Positions 10,893 through 22,046 of a stretch of DNA of 44,803 nucleotides are shown here, in pieces. Each line of letters begins with the position of its first letter. Positions within the stretch are counted from its first letter, which is position 1. Origin of the DNA: Trichoplax adhaerens. Its lineage: Eukaryota > Placozoa > Uniplacotomia > Trichoplacea > Trichoplacidae. A model generated the notes under the pieces. That model made no database searches, was not told the origin of the DNA, and saw only the letters and a list, made by a program, of their open reading frames with translations. Both the position numbers and the translations under genes were made by a program. The stretch spans positions 1,572,127-1,616,929 of the forward strand of contig NW_002060953.1 in assembly GCF_000150275.1 (NCBI RefSeq). Direction: 5' to 3'.

Positions 10893-11613
10893 GCAGACAA
10901 ATAATGATCCGTATTTCTGGAAGAATCTGAGGTATTAAAATTGTATAAGCTGATAGAAATATTGCTGGCATAGCTGTAATCTTTGGAATTCCTCTAGCTA
11001 CCTAGAAATATGTCGGAATGGAGGTCACGACCAGGCAAGATAATAGTAATATGACTCAGACATTTAATCGCGCTTCATTAAAGTTTTCAAGTAGGGATCG
11101 AACTTGAAAAGCTATAATATTGTAGGTAAAACTTATAAAGTCATTACTACCGGAGAACTGAGATATATGCAAACTAATTGAACTTCGATGAAACTAGTGA
11201 GAACTGGCTTGGATAACAGTTGGCGATAAAAACTTAATCCAAACATCAGTGCTACGATACATATTCAAATAGCAAAAAATAAATGTAACTTGACTCCTTA
11301 TTTTTGTAAGATTTTTTAGCATGGCGCTGTAGCTAACTAAATTTCGAAATATTAATCACAATTTTCTTCAATTTGCATGCTACGATGGAAGTTATACAAA
11401 TTGATTTAATTTTATGACTGCAATTTGATAATACGCGAGGTAAATTATCTGGCGAAAACCTATTTATGATTCAGTTTGACAAAATGAGATCTTTTAAAAG
11501 CTTTCTTAATTATGATTATCCATCTTATTATTAGCATTGCCAGAACTATTGATGCAATACTTACTAGATTATAGGATTGCATGATCACTGCTCCAATTAA
11601 AGTGTTTGGCTTT
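10893..11613 (-). pseudogene. Ancient class C GPCR remnant (seven-helix part)
   Basis: Read on the minus strand, the seven-helix domain of the neighbouring receptors can still be followed from right to left in shifting frames with several stops. From about 11613 a stretch resembling TM1 runs into IKKAFKRSHFV, matching VVKGSNFV. Next come a decayed TM3, LTKIRSQV (receptor 5 has LTKTKSQV), and IAFQVRSLLENFNEARLNV (receptor 5: LAFQVRSFPHNFNEARYIF). The last parts are SIPTYF followed by a stop, and a worn IPQILPEIRIII in place of IPKVYIIFY. The motif order and spacing make it a true remnant. It sits just downstream of receptor 2 in the same orientation. No ligand-domain part was traced upstream. 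It is much more decayed than the other two pseudogenes. Confidence 0.85.
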
Positions 11614-12187
11614 AGGAGTTATGCTACTCTATAAAAAATTATCCTTCCATAAATAACTTTGTTAGTACTATTTTGTGTTTAGGTTAGTAAATTTTTACTT
11701 TTAAGATTGATGTATTAAAGGAAATTATTAAAATGTACTATTATGAAGTGAATTTGAATGGAAATGTTTAATAGATCAAATAAAGGTTCTACGGCTTCAT
11801 TAACACTACCAATATAAAGTTGTTTTACAAAGTCTTTTTATTCGATTATATTTGATACATTAATGTCATTCAAAGCTACTTAACTTTAGTAAATATCATA
11901 GGAGCATGAACTTATAATTATTAGATAGAACTACTTACAATTCAATTTAACATTAATTTCATACCATTAAATATGTCCTTTATTGGGTAACTTGTAAGTC
12001 AGGCTTCCATTAAAAAAGGCTTGATAATATTATCTAATTGCGAAATAATTTTATTATGCGCCTACAGAGAAAAGTAAATTTAGTAAAGAAATGAATTTCG
12101 GAGTAATGTGCAAATTATAGGCTATCGGATATCATTACTCAAAGAATTATAAGAATGATTTCTTTTAGTTATGTCGTTACCGTGAAA

Positions 12188-14866
12188 CTAAATTGCAGAT
12201 ATGGCAGTGCTTCCATTATTTCTTGATGGCATTTGATTAGGATATTTGGTTTGCTTGTCAACCTTTGCAAATGTAAACTTAGCAATACTAGCTGCAGCTT
12301 CATATTGTGTATTCAAATGCGGTTGACGAATGATAATGTACATTTTTGGCAAGAAGTAACAAAATTGAGTCACGAATCCATAAAATATCATCATTAAACA
12401 AGACAGTATTGATCGCAACTGACCATGAAAAAAATACATGACTGGAGTTACGGTTAATGCAAGAAATGCATACAAAATACTAGCTATCAAGATATATCGA
12501 GCATCATTATAGTTATCCGGTAATGATCTTATACGAAAGGCAAATACAAGGCCAACGGTAACTGCTGTTGTCCATAGCACTACAGCAGCAGTAAAGGCCG
12601 GAAAGCTGAAAACTTCGCATGATTTTACGAGCTGTTGTTTGTCGTTCTCATATTTGATAATTTTTAGTGGTTGATATACGATTAACCCAACGATAATCGC
12701 GTTAGTAATAGTCATAGTTACAATGAGAACAATAACTTGATTTCGTGTTTTTGACAATTTCTTGTATAAGGACCGCTGACGAAAGCCATTTCGGAATATA
12801 GCTGCTACTTGAATTGTCTTGCAAATGACAGTAACTGCTACGCCAGTCTGACTATTAGCAGTGAGTAGTAATCTAAATGTGCAATTGAAAACAGTACTGT
12901 CACAAAGAAACATGATTGAAGCAGGAAGGGACATAGCGTTATAACCCATTAAAATATTAATCAACGTAAAATTGGATCCTTTAATTACAGGAGTATTTCG
13001 TTTGATGATAACGACAACCCAAATAAATATCGAATTAATCAAGAAGATAAACCATAGGCAGCAAGCAATAATAAAGTATTTATCTCTAAATGAAATATTA
13101 ATGATTTCGTAACCAATACATTTCGTTTTGTTCTCATTTGGAGCAGTAAATGGCTCACATTTAGTGCAATTTGACTGATTGGTAGAATTAGTTATAGAAT
13201 GAAAGTAGCATTTAGTGCAGAGCCAACAACATTTTAGTGATTTCTTGTCAAGACTATTGTAATAACGGTAAGTACCGGGCTGACAATCATCAGAACAGCG
13301 AGCAACTGGTACAATACCACTATTCCATTTTATTTTTGTTTTATTAATAATTAAACCGTAATCTTCATCCCAATATCCAACTTTGACATGTTTTATTGGA
13401 CCTTTACCGATACTCTTCGCTGGAACTTGCAAGTTAATTATATTGTAAAGTAAATGATTAGTTCCGTCGGCGCGAAAGTGAAAATCGTCGTTTGATATGC
13501 CCTTAAAGGTTACCTTGCTTAAATATTCATTTAATTTTAGTCGATCGTAATGAGATGCAAGATTATCTACTGGAGAACAGTGTGTTGAATTGCAACCTAA
13601 TTTGCTATGTAGTGCGTAAGCTAAAGCTAATGCTGCATCCATAACATAAGCAGCGGAGTCATGCATGGAATAAAATGATTCTGAAAAGTAACGTTTGAGA
13701 TTATTATTAATTATACAGCTTGCCATTATGGATTCAGTATTATTTCCAAGAGATTGGAGTTTTTCTGACCAAGCTGCTATAAACCAAGGATTCTTAATAT
13801 TATTACAGAAGTCAAGTTCGTCTAAATAAGATTGAAAGTCCTGTAACGAACCATCCATTATATCCATACCCAATGCACCACCAATTACGCTAGGATTGAG
13901 TGCATTAATTCTAGCAGAACTTAACAAATCATACGACCCTATCCATGTCTTACCTACTAAACCCTCGGATTCTACTTTTCGAAGGAATGGATAAATAAGC
14001 GCTTCACCACCAGCGAGAATAATGACGTTCGAACGAGTTAAGTATTTAAGTTTTAATACAATTTCCTTTAAATTAGATTGCGTGTAATTGTCATTTATAA
14101 TTCCGGTATATCCAATACAAATTTCATTATTAAAAAGTAATTTAGAAACAATTTTTTTATAATTCTCGGCAAAATTTGATCCAGCTACGATAATAGATAT
14201 ATAATTCCAGCGAAATTTTGCAACAATATCAAGGAATACTAGCACCTGCATCGTTATTGGTGAACGTGAACGATAGAAGTATGGAAAGAGTTGACGAAGT
14301 GATTGACTTACGTGGGATGTACCGTAACTGATTTGAAGAAAATACAAACTACTAGTATATATGGCCAACGAAGTTGAAATGTCATCTGATTTCTCACCGA
14401 CAATTCCAAGAATTGGAGTGGTCATTGTGTGATTATATTGAAATTTTATGTTACTATCAGTCCATTGATTAGGTATATGGTTGAATTTTTGGTATGAAGG
14501 CCAGTCAAAATTGGCTGGATTACTGAACATTAATTCATAACTTACCAATTTCATAGCCATTTCTCGAGATGAGCAAGAATCAATTAGTGTCCAACCAACT
14601 TTGATACCAGGCAATAAGTTTTGATTGGCATTGATTAAAATATCTATAGCGTATATCATAGCTTGTGTGAGCTTTACATTGACTAAATTGAATTCATAGC
14701 ATTGATTTAAGGTACTGTTATAATGTAAGGTATTAGGAAAAACACCTATAATTTGAATATCTCCTGGTTGATAAGAGTAAATATGGCAATGTGAAGACTT
14801 TATCTTTACAAAAGTAACAATGACGAAAAAAAAAATATAACTTTTAATAAGTTGCTTTAGGACCAT
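12188..14866 (-). CDS. Class C (mGluR-like) GPCR, receptor 2, intronless
   Basis: Complete, 892 residues, one exon. A signal peptide spans about 1-27. The Venus-flytrap domain runs to about 510 and contains IDSCSSREMAM and GEKSDDIS. NCD3G starts near 525 (CSDDCQPGTYRYY, CCWLCTKC) and the seven-helix domain covers about 597-845. Landmarks are TPVIKGSNFTLINI, CKTIQVAAIF, SLPDNYNDARYI and FLPKMYIIIRQPHLNTQ. The start at 14866 is the first ATG that precedes the hydrophobic leader; an overlapping small open frame further upstream is not needed. Eye alignment to mGluR1 gives Leu for Arg78, Asp for Ser165, Ile for Asp208, Tyr for Asp318 and Asp for Lys409, so glutamate is not expected to bind in the usual way. 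Many Asn-X-Ser/Thr sites agree with an extracellular domain. A minus-strand AATAAA at 12050-12055 is a possible but unproven polyadenylation signal. Confidence 0.95.
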   Translation of the reverse strand: MVLKQLIKSYIFFFVIVTFVKIKSSHCHIYSYQPGDIQIIGVFPNTLHYNSTLNQCYEFNLVNVKLTQAMIYAIDILINANQNLLPGIKVGWTLIDSCSSREMAMKLVSYELMFSNPANFDWPSYQKFNHIPNQWTDSNIKFQYNHTMTTPILGIVGEKSDDISTSLAIYTSSLYFLQISYGTSHVSQSLRQLFPYFYRSRSPITMQVLVFLDIVAKFRWNYISIIVAGSNFAENYKKIVSKLLFNNEICIGYTGIINDNYTQSNLKEIVLKLKYLTRSNVIILAGGEALIYPFLRKVESEGLVGKTWIGSYDLLSSARINALNPSVIGGALGMDIMDGSLQDFQSYLDELDFCNNIKNPWFIAAWSEKLQSLGNNTESIMASCIINNNLKRYFSESFYSMHDSAAYVMDAALALAYALHSKLGCNSTHCSPVDNLASHYDRLKLNEYLSKVTFKGISNDDFHFRADGTNHLLYNIINLQVPAKSIGKGPIKHVKVGYWDEDYGLIINKTKIKWNSGIVPVARCSDDCQPGTYRYYNSLDKKSLKCCWLCTKCYFHSITNSTNQSNCTKCEPFTAPNENKTKCIGYEIINISFRDKYFIIACCLWFIFLINSIFIWVVVIIKRNTPVIKGSNFTLINILMGYNAMSLPASIMFLCDSTVFNCTFRLLLTANSQTGVAVTVICKTIQVAAIFRNGFRQRSLYKKLSKTRNQVIVLIVTMTITNAIIVGLIVYQPLKIIKYENDKQQLVKSCEVFSFPAFTAAVVLWTTAVTVGLVFAFRIRSLPDNYNDARYILIASILYAFLALTVTPVMYFFHGQLRSILSCLMMIFYGFVTQFCYFLPKMYIIIRQPHLNTQYEAAASIAKFTFAKVDKQTKYPNQMPSRNNGSTAISAI

Positions 14867-15510
14867 TTTGAAAGCTAATTGTACTAAAGGGAAGGGTTGT
14901 AGCGATAGAGCAGTATCCTGCTTTTAAATAACAGAAAATTTTTATACTTTTTCCACAATAGATTGAAATTCGACGATTTTCACTATTAGTTAAAAATATA
15001 ACATAAACAGCAATATTGATGATTCTTAGCAATAAGTTACTTTACGCTTAGAAACGGAATACATAATTTGGTCTTTACAAATATCGTGAAGCTTAATTAT
15101 AGATGGATCTAGTTACTTTACGATATTACAAATTCATACTTGGTATCCTATGATACGCACGGCTTGTTAAATATATAATAAAGAATATAAATTTTTTATT
15201 TGCCCATTTATGATTAATTATTAGCATTTATGGCTAATAAGAATATAAGTTAGTAATGTAAGAAATGGAAATTAAATTATTGATTATTTGTAAAGGAACA
15301 TTTACAAACCGATCTTTTAGCATATTCTTAGATTAATATTAAATTTAATTTTTCTAGATGAGATGACAGTTGGCTAAAGAGTTTGCTCGTAAATAATGGA
15401 GATCTTTTTAATTTAATGACGAGTAAAAATAAGTAATGATTTATTCCATGCAATCCATTTTTGATGTTTAATGATTAGCTCGTTGATAACTAATTGAAGA
15501 TTTATCGTAA

Positions 15511-15942
15511 TGTAACGGTACGAACTACCGTGAAGAAATAGATATCTAAATTTGGTGATATTATATTACAACTAGTTACTTACAATAGGAATTGCTCTAA
15601 TTATAAATGTGTTTCAGTAAATTTAATGCTGTGCTATAATGTACACTGAAATGATTCTGTGAATGGACATATTGTAGTCTGATTGTGAAAAATTAGTTAG
15701 GTAGATGTTCTCACCTAAGTATTTTTATAAGATAACTCGTGAATGTTAGCTGCTGTAGAAGGGTGTATAAGCCCGTCTGATAGTTGAATAAAGTAGTTTT
15801 CAATTGTCTAGTTGAGTTTAACGTAGAATCAAAGGCGTTTAAATTCTTGTGAGGTAGTTAACGGATACTGAATCCCGGAGACTATAGTAATTTAGAGATT
15901 TGTTTTACGTTATCCTTGACGCGAAGCTGGTTTGTGACGCGT
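15511..15942. mobile_element. MITE-like element, copy A
   Basis: This copy is alignable, with divergence, to 30401-30975. Shared text includes CGAACTACCGTGAAG at the left end, AAATTCTTGTGAGGTAGTTAA and AATTTAGAGATTTGTTT inside, and TATCCTTGNCNCGAAG with GGTTTGTGAC at the right end. The ends are imperfect inverted repeats of about 20-25 bases (CACAAAC...TTCG). It is non-coding. It lies about 650 bp upstream of receptor 2. Confidence 0.65.
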
Positions 15943-16394
15943 AAATTTAGCGTAAGTTCCATGGTCATGGAATTAGTTATTATCCTTTACTAGCTGATCA
16001 GTAATAAAATCTTTGCATGATCAATGGAAACCTATTTCTCAAAATTAAAGCCAGTAGTAGTTAGACGTACCGGATGTTATTATATTAATTAGATTTATGT
16101 TTCGGTTCAATTACAATTAGCAAAGGACGTATTGCTCGAAGGAAATTACAGAATATTAAAAATGATGCTTAAAATTTTAAGTTATCTGATATTTAATAAA
16201 GTAGCTACTGTAAAGCCTTGATCCCATCTACTATTTATTTGTCAATTCCAGTTTTATTCCCCAATGATTATAGATAAAATTCCGATATCTAGCTAATTAA
16301 CAAATAGTAAGCTTGCAGAAGATATTTGAATGTATGCAGACAAATGTTATGCATTAAATCGCGGGTTTTTTGTGAACAACATTAAGACAGAAAT

Positions 16395-16990
16395 TTGATA
16401 TTACGTTTAATATAATGAAATATCCTCGAATTTTTTATTTATATTGATTAAGTTGCATAGAAATTGCTTGTTACTTACATATGCAAGATAACAGTATGAA
16501 GGTATTCTTATAAGTTGAATCAATGATAATTTATATAGGCAATATTGACAATATACCAAGAGTTTGAAACTTTCTTTAATTGAACTAAGCGATTGTTCTC
16601 CATTTATTAAGTGTGAATTGAATGTAGTATACAATAGTTGTAATGTGAGTATTGTCTGTTATTTATATGATTTTTGAGTTTTCTAACCCCAAATTTGTTA
16701 TTACATTTAATGTAATGAATTATTCTTGATTCTTTATATTTACATACGATGCTTAGGAATTGCTTGATACTCACTCAAGCCATTTGACGGTGTGAAGGCT
16801 ACTTTTGCTAGTGAAACCGATAGTGTTTTATATGGCCAACATTAACATTATACCTACAGTTCGCCACTACGTACAATTAAATAAACGGATTATTCTCAAT
16901 ATATTGCACTTGTATTGATTATGGCGTATAATAGCTACTAATGTGAGTGTTATCAGATATATATACATAGTTTTGGAGTTCTCTATTGCC
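16395..16990. repeat. Diverged tandem duplication, about 300-bp unit, two copies
   Basis: Unit 1 (about 16395-16692) and unit 2 (about 16693-16990) share blocks in the same order: ATTACNTTTAATNTAATGAA, TAGNAATTGCTTGNTACT, GTNTGAAGG, and at the end AATGTGAGTNTTNTC followed by TTTTGGAGTT or TTTTTGAGTT. The phrase TTAAGACAGAAA occurs just before unit 1 and again at the end of unit 2. The copies are clearly old. Confidence 0.7.
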
Positions 16991-19310
16991 TTAAGACAGA
17001 AACTATCATAGGATATGATAGATGCTGCATTAATTGCTGCTTAATTGGCCTAAAAAGATATAGATAAGACCTTTGAAGCCTTACATATTGTTGCAAAGTT
17101 GCTATACTACTTCAATTAATTAATTAATGACATGAACGTAACAAAAAAATTTGGGGGTTTCATTCATAAATAAGACATCTACTGCTGTATTAATCTAGAT
17201 GACAAAATACTTTCTAGTAGTTATACTATCTTCAATTATCCTAGGAATCAGGAAAAATAATGTACCGTAGTTAGATGAATCATTTTAAAATAGAATAAAT
17301 GAAAGAGAGTCTTTATAAATTTTACGATTAACAAAATACGTAAGCAAGACCTTAATATGATTGTTATGAAAATGTTAACTAAAAGCTATTTGAATTCTGC
17401 TTGGCGAAAATTGAATATATATTATAGACTAAAATTGAAAATAGCTATGAGTCTATAGCTCGAAAAAGGATAATTTATAACTGTTAATCTCATACTAAAT
17501 TCTAGCTAATAACGGGAATTATAGTTCTACATGCACAGTATATAGCAGCGCATAGGAGAGGAATGGCTACAATAACTCTTCTATATACCGTACAGTTTCA
17601 ATTTAAATATTCTGTTTCTATTTGTATTTGATAGAGTTTAAATAGCTATGTGTCCTCACTATACATGCAATATTAATAGCAATCTCGCTGTAATTGATTA
17701 AAAGAAATGGTTCATATCTTGAATGATGAAAAATTGCAAATTTGCTAATTGAGTTGCATTGATAATTCTCTTGTTTCGTAATTACTTGATCTACGAATTT
17801 CAAATTAAGTCCCGTCACATCATGAAATTACGGTTGTCTGAAAGGCTTATCATTATTTGATACGTAATCAGAAATTTATTTCATTTATTATAAAATAGTA
17901 TATATTTATACATGAACTTATGAGGATTGTGGGAAAAGAATGCATTTACAGCTATTAATTAGATGATATAGCGAATAAAGTCTGATTCATTAGATAAATA
18001 TTACGGTAGTAAATTAGATTTATTATTGCCTTCTCAGAAAGAATACAGGATAAACCACTGGAAAATAGTAAAAAGGATATAGAATTATTAAAACGAATAG
18101 CTTTGAATTCTAACTTAAGTTAACTTTAGGATAAGTATCAGTTTACGGATAAGCTTCAATAACAACCTGGCAAAATCATTTGCTAGGATTATGAAGGGCA
18201 GGCTACTGTCTTCGCCAATCAAACTAATGAAATAACTCACGATTTCTGGAAATATTTTAAACGTTTGCCTTCTTATTTCACTATCTTGAAGTATTTAATT
18301 ACTACACCACTTCTATAGGCAAAACAAAGCAATTGGTGGTACCAGGCTATCAAATTATCACAGCAAAGTTATCTAAATTTAACTAATATTTAATCTCATA
18401 TGATGAGATAAATACTATCTTAGATCCCCGAGGTCACTAAATTAATAACAGTCGTAATTCACTATAATTGTAAACTTTATATCACTAAAGTATTGTTAGA
18501 TCTCTCTTACTTCACTTCACTCACGTTCGATTAATTTGCTAAAATTAGCAAAATACTATCTTATTTCACAATAGCAATAGCCGATATAAATATAGCCTTC
18601 AAATTCGGAAGGTTTATTTAATCGCTATGCAAATCAGATTCCGGGAGATCCGTCGTATATCACTTCTCCTCCCTCATAAGAAACAGTCGAAAGAGGCTAA
18701 GATAAACCGGATATTCAGACTTAGCCAATTTTTAATCAATCACAATTCCATGCAAATAATACATCTAACAGTCTCTACTCTCTATATAGTAATTCCTCAC
18801 TTGAAAATTAGTCAAACTCAGAAGCGACACCCGGCTATAATAAGCCGGATAATTATCCTGATACTTATGACAGTAGAATCTTCAAACAGATTACTATTAC
18901 TTTCTATAGTACTTAGGGCCAATAATTAGAGTATTACTCCGCTAGTTAATACTGAAGGAATCTTAACATTTACGTTACGTTACAAATATATAGAATAGAA
19001 CATTAAAAGTATTAAGACAGACCAACAATCCTACACTAGAAGTCAGGCCAAAACGCTTTTGGGTCACAGAGTATTTGATTACAAAGTAAAATAACTTCTA
19101 CTGTTTTTATGATCGAAATCAGCTATCAGCTTTATCATAATTGAAGCATAAATTTTATACTATTAAATAAATCGCTTAAGTTACAATCTTACTTTGTATA
19201 ATTCTTAATAAAAGTAAGCTATCCCATATTGCTTAATCATAACACGAATAAAGTAGTGAGGTTCCCAATATACTAAGATACTGAGTAAAATCTATTGTAA
19301 ATTTCATTTG

Positions 19311-22046
19311 TTAGTCTTCTGTTTCTGTGATCGAATTATTTTGAGGTTGTATGCGGCTTGTTATAAGTTTTTTCCTTAATGTCCATGGCGAAGTAAGCGA
19401 TGAATTCTCTGCCAAAGTTACCGCTACTATCGAAACTTTAGAATTTGGATCGACCTTTGCTAAGTTATATTCGGTAATGCTAGCTTTAGCATGCTCTGGA
19501 GTGTTCAACTCGGGCTGAAAGAAGATGATATAAAGCTTGGGAAGAAAGTAGCAAGCATTGGTCACTATTCCATAAAATAATGCTACTGAACACCCTATAA
19601 GTTTACTTAGTCGCCCTGTTGTGGACAGAAAGGCTGGAAATCCAATCATATCAATAGCGGCATACATTAACACAGCTGCGGCGATGTTTTTTGATTCATT
19701 ATAATTACCTGGTAGAGACCGAATACGAAAGGCCAAATAGCAGCTTAAAATCAATGTAGCGAGCCAAAATACAATAATACAAATCAAAGCAGGAGAAGAG
19801 CTATAATCGCACATTAAATCCATAGTATTATCTGCTAACTCGATTTTAAGAATATTTACCGGTTGAATTTGAGTTATCAGAAGTATAATACTACTTGTAA
19901 CGGTTAACACCGTAAATATAAGGATAATTTGTGTGCGTGTTTTCGTAAATAGATTTTGAAAATTATTTTTGAAACCGCGATGAAAAATTAATGCCACTTG
20001 ATTGACTCTGCAAATAATTGTTACTGAGGTTCCGATTTGAGTTATATTAATTAAAATTAGTCGTATTTGACATAAAGTAGAGTTATCAGGTGCCAAAAAT
20101 ACTCCCGCTGTTAGTATACAAATTGCATACCAGAATAATAACAAATTCATCAAGGGATAATTAGATCCTTTGATAACGGGAGTATTTCTATAGACGTAGA
20201 TGACAACCCATGTAAATATCATTTTAATAACGCAAAGAGATGAAATGATGTAAAATAAAATTGCAAAAGCTCCTCTCCAATTGAAACGTAAAACTTTATA
20301 ACTGATACATTGTGTTCCATTTGAATTACTGTAAAAGAAATTTCGACACCTAGAGCAATTAAGCTGATTATAAGTTGTACTGATACTATACTTAGAGCAC
20401 TTTCGGCAATTCCAACAACATGTCCACAGTTTCAGAGGTAAGCTGGAATCATGATTTACGCGATAACCTGGTTTACAATCCCTACTACAACGTGATGTTG
20501 GAGTTTTATTGCTATTCCAAACTATTTTTGTGGAATTAATCGTTAACCCATTTTCCTTACTCCAGTTACCGACTACAATCGGACTTAACGACTGCAAGTT
20601 ATTAATGTATACATTTTGATAATTAACAAAGTTAAATCCAGTTCCACTAGAACCGTCACTGTTAAAATGTATTAAGTCGCTACTAACTCCTTGAAATTGA
20701 ATATTTCTTAAACAATGATTTAACTGTTCTCGGTCACGATTAATTTCCATTGCATTAAGAGCGGGACAAGATGTATTAGTACAGCCTAATTTATGATGTA
20801 AAGAATACGCCAAGGCTAAAACTGCGTCCATGATAAAAGCTGTAAATGATTGCGGTACGTAAAAAGTTCTTTTGAGAATCCTTGCCATTTGAGGACCGTA
20901 TTTACAGTTAGCTGTAGCCGATTTTGAAATTTCTTTCCGTGCATCAAATAACCACGGATTTCCATGACTATCGCATAAATTAAGTTTACGTAAGTAATCG
21001 TCAAAGTGGCGTATTATTTTTTTATTGACGTCGATACTAATAGCGCCACGGATAATATCGCTGCTAATATTTGCTATTTGTGCTTCGGTTAACCAATTAT
21101 AAGTACCGATCCATGTTATTCCAGTAAGCCTTTGCGATTGAGCTTGCTTAAGTAACGCATAGATGATCTTATTATTACCTGTTAAAATAACGACTTTAGA
21201 TTTAATCGTTTTCTTCAGATTTTGTATAGCGCTGATCATATCAGATTGGGTATAATTATTAGATATTACAATATTATTAGCGACACATATTTTCTTAAAT
21301 GAGAATTGGCGTAATAATGTAGTGCTGAATTCTCTATCAATAGTAGAGCCTGTAACTATTACTGAAACCCAATTCCAGTTAAAGTTACTAATAATATCAG
21401 CAATAGCTTCAGCTTGCTGTTTATATGATATAGACGTGCGATAGAAATAAGGACACATAACACCAGAGCTTAATGCAGTAGTACGTGAATTATAGGTAAT
21501 TTGGATGACGCGAAAGGAACTTGTATAATAGGCCAAAGGAATAGTAAGACGGTCAGAATCTTCACCAATAACGCCGATAATTGGCGGTTCCGAACTAACT
21601 GTATTATTTAAGTTATACTGCAGAGTTCGGACAAAAGGATCAAGATTGGCATAATTTAAATTTCGGCTTGATAGCAGTTGAAAAATGTTAGACTTTCTGA
21701 AATGATATTCTAATGAAGCCATAGCAAGTTCTCGCGATTTACAGGAATCAATCAATGTCCAACCAACTTTAAGTCCAGGTAGTAATTTTGGATTTCTATT
21801 AACTAGTTCGTCGATCGCATAGATCATAGCTTGCATTAGTTGTAAATTTTTTAGTTTATACTGGCTGCAAAGCTTGGTTGTCTCGTTAAATTGTAAAGAA
21901 TTTGGGAAAATACCAATTATTTGAACATTTCCAAATTTTTGGCTGTAAACTGGAGCTCTTTCATTTTTCAATGTCACGTTGCTGACTAGACTTAACAGGA
22001 AGGCGATATGTAAGAATGCTTTCTTCAATTTCGATGACATTAGCAT
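19311..22046 (-). CDS. Class C (mGluR-like) GPCR, receptor 3, intronless
   Basis: Complete, 911 residues. Two ATGs (residues 1 and 3) precede a hydrophobic leader of about 27 residues; either could be the start. The Venus-flytrap domain runs to about 500 with IDSCKSRELAM and GEDSDRLTIP. NCD3G is near 517 (CSRDCKPGYRVNH, CCWNCRKC) and the seven-helix domain from about 594 to 845. Landmarks are TPVIKGSNYPLMNL, CRVNQVALIF, SLPGNYNESKNI and FLPKLYIIFFQPELNTP. The C-tail (about 65 residues) is longer than in receptors 1, 2 and 5. In the eye alignment Arg78 of mGluR1 becomes Leu, Ser165 Asp, Thr188 Arg, Asp208 Tyr, Asp318 Tyr and Lys409 Asn. It is the tandem partner of receptor 4 and differs from it by only six residues between the leader and the tail, while leader and tail themselves have diverged. 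Confidence 0.95.
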   Translation of the reverse strand: MLMSSKLKKAFLHIAFLLSLVSNVTLKNERAPVYSQKFGNVQIIGIFPNSLQFNETTKLCSQYKLKNLQLMQAMIYAIDELVNRNPKLLPGLKVGWTLIDSCKSRELAMASLEYHFRKSNIFQLLSSRNLNYANLDPFVRTLQYNLNNTVSSEPPIIGVIGEDSDRLTIPLAYYTSSFRVIQITYNSRTTALSSGVMCPYFYRTSISYKQQAEAIADIISNFNWNWVSVIVTGSTIDREFSTTLLRQFSFKKICVANNIVISNNYTQSDMISAIQNLKKTIKSKVVILTGNNKIIYALLKQAQSQRLTGITWIGTYNWLTEAQIANISSDIIRGAISIDVNKKIIRHFDDYLRKLNLCDSHGNPWLFDARKEISKSATANCKYGPQMARILKRTFYVPQSFTAFIMDAVLALAYSLHHKLGCTNTSCPALNAMEINRDREQLNHCLRNIQFQGVSSDLIHFNSDGSSGTGFNFVNYQNVYINNLQSLSPIVVGNWSKENGLTINSTKIVWNSNKTPTSRCSRDCKPGYRVNHDSSLPLKLWTCCWNCRKCSKYSISTTYNQLNCSRCRNFFYSNSNGTQCISYKVLRFNWRGAFAILFYIISSLCVIKMIFTWVVIYVYRNTPVIKGSNYPLMNLLLFWYAICILTAGVFLAPDNSTLCQIRLILINITQIGTSVTIICRVNQVALIFHRGFKNNFQNLFTKTRTQIILIFTVLTVTSSIILLITQIQPVNILKIELADNTMDLMCDYSSSPALICIIVFWLATLILSCYLAFRIRSLPGNYNESKNIAAAVLMYAAIDMIGFPAFLSTTGRLSKLIGCSVALFYGIVTNACYFLPKLYIIFFQPELNTPEHAKASITEYNLAKVDPNSKVSIVAVTLAENSSLTSPWTLRKKLITSRIQPQNNSITETED

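Larger units (their letters stand above)
8323..12187. other. Spacer between receptors 1 and 2
   Basis: This 3.9-kb AT-rich spacer holds a doubtful two-exon small gene (8634-8871), a foldback element (9533-9967) and an ancient receptor pseudogene (10893-11613). The rest, including 9968-10890 and 11614-12187, shows only short open frames without recognisable content. The first few hundred bases left of 8634 should contain the promoter of receptor 1, but no core element stands out. Confidence 0.55.
14867..19310. other. Spacer between receptors 2 and 3
   Basis: The longest gene-free stretch between receptors, 4.4 kb. It holds a MITE-like element (15511-15942) and a two-copy 300-bp tandem repeat (16395-16990). 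Near 18965-19100 is a worn dispersed repeat, also traceable at about 23585-23710 and more weakly at 36275-36375, by shared text such as TTGATTACAAAGTAAAATAA. A 100-codon open frame at 18627-18929 (plus) has no recognisable features and is probably chance. I found no receptor remnants here. Confidence 0.5.

Noticed and set aside
12050-12055. AATAAA signals as proof of receptor 3' ends (also 41563-41568)
   Set aside because: In DNA this AT-rich the hexamer occurs by chance about every few hundred bases, so I mention these only as possibilities.
18627-18929. 100-codon open frame on the plus strand
   Set aside because: Low-complexity, Ile/Leu/Ser-rich translation with no motif; no splice partners found. 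Expected by chance at this length in 45 kb.
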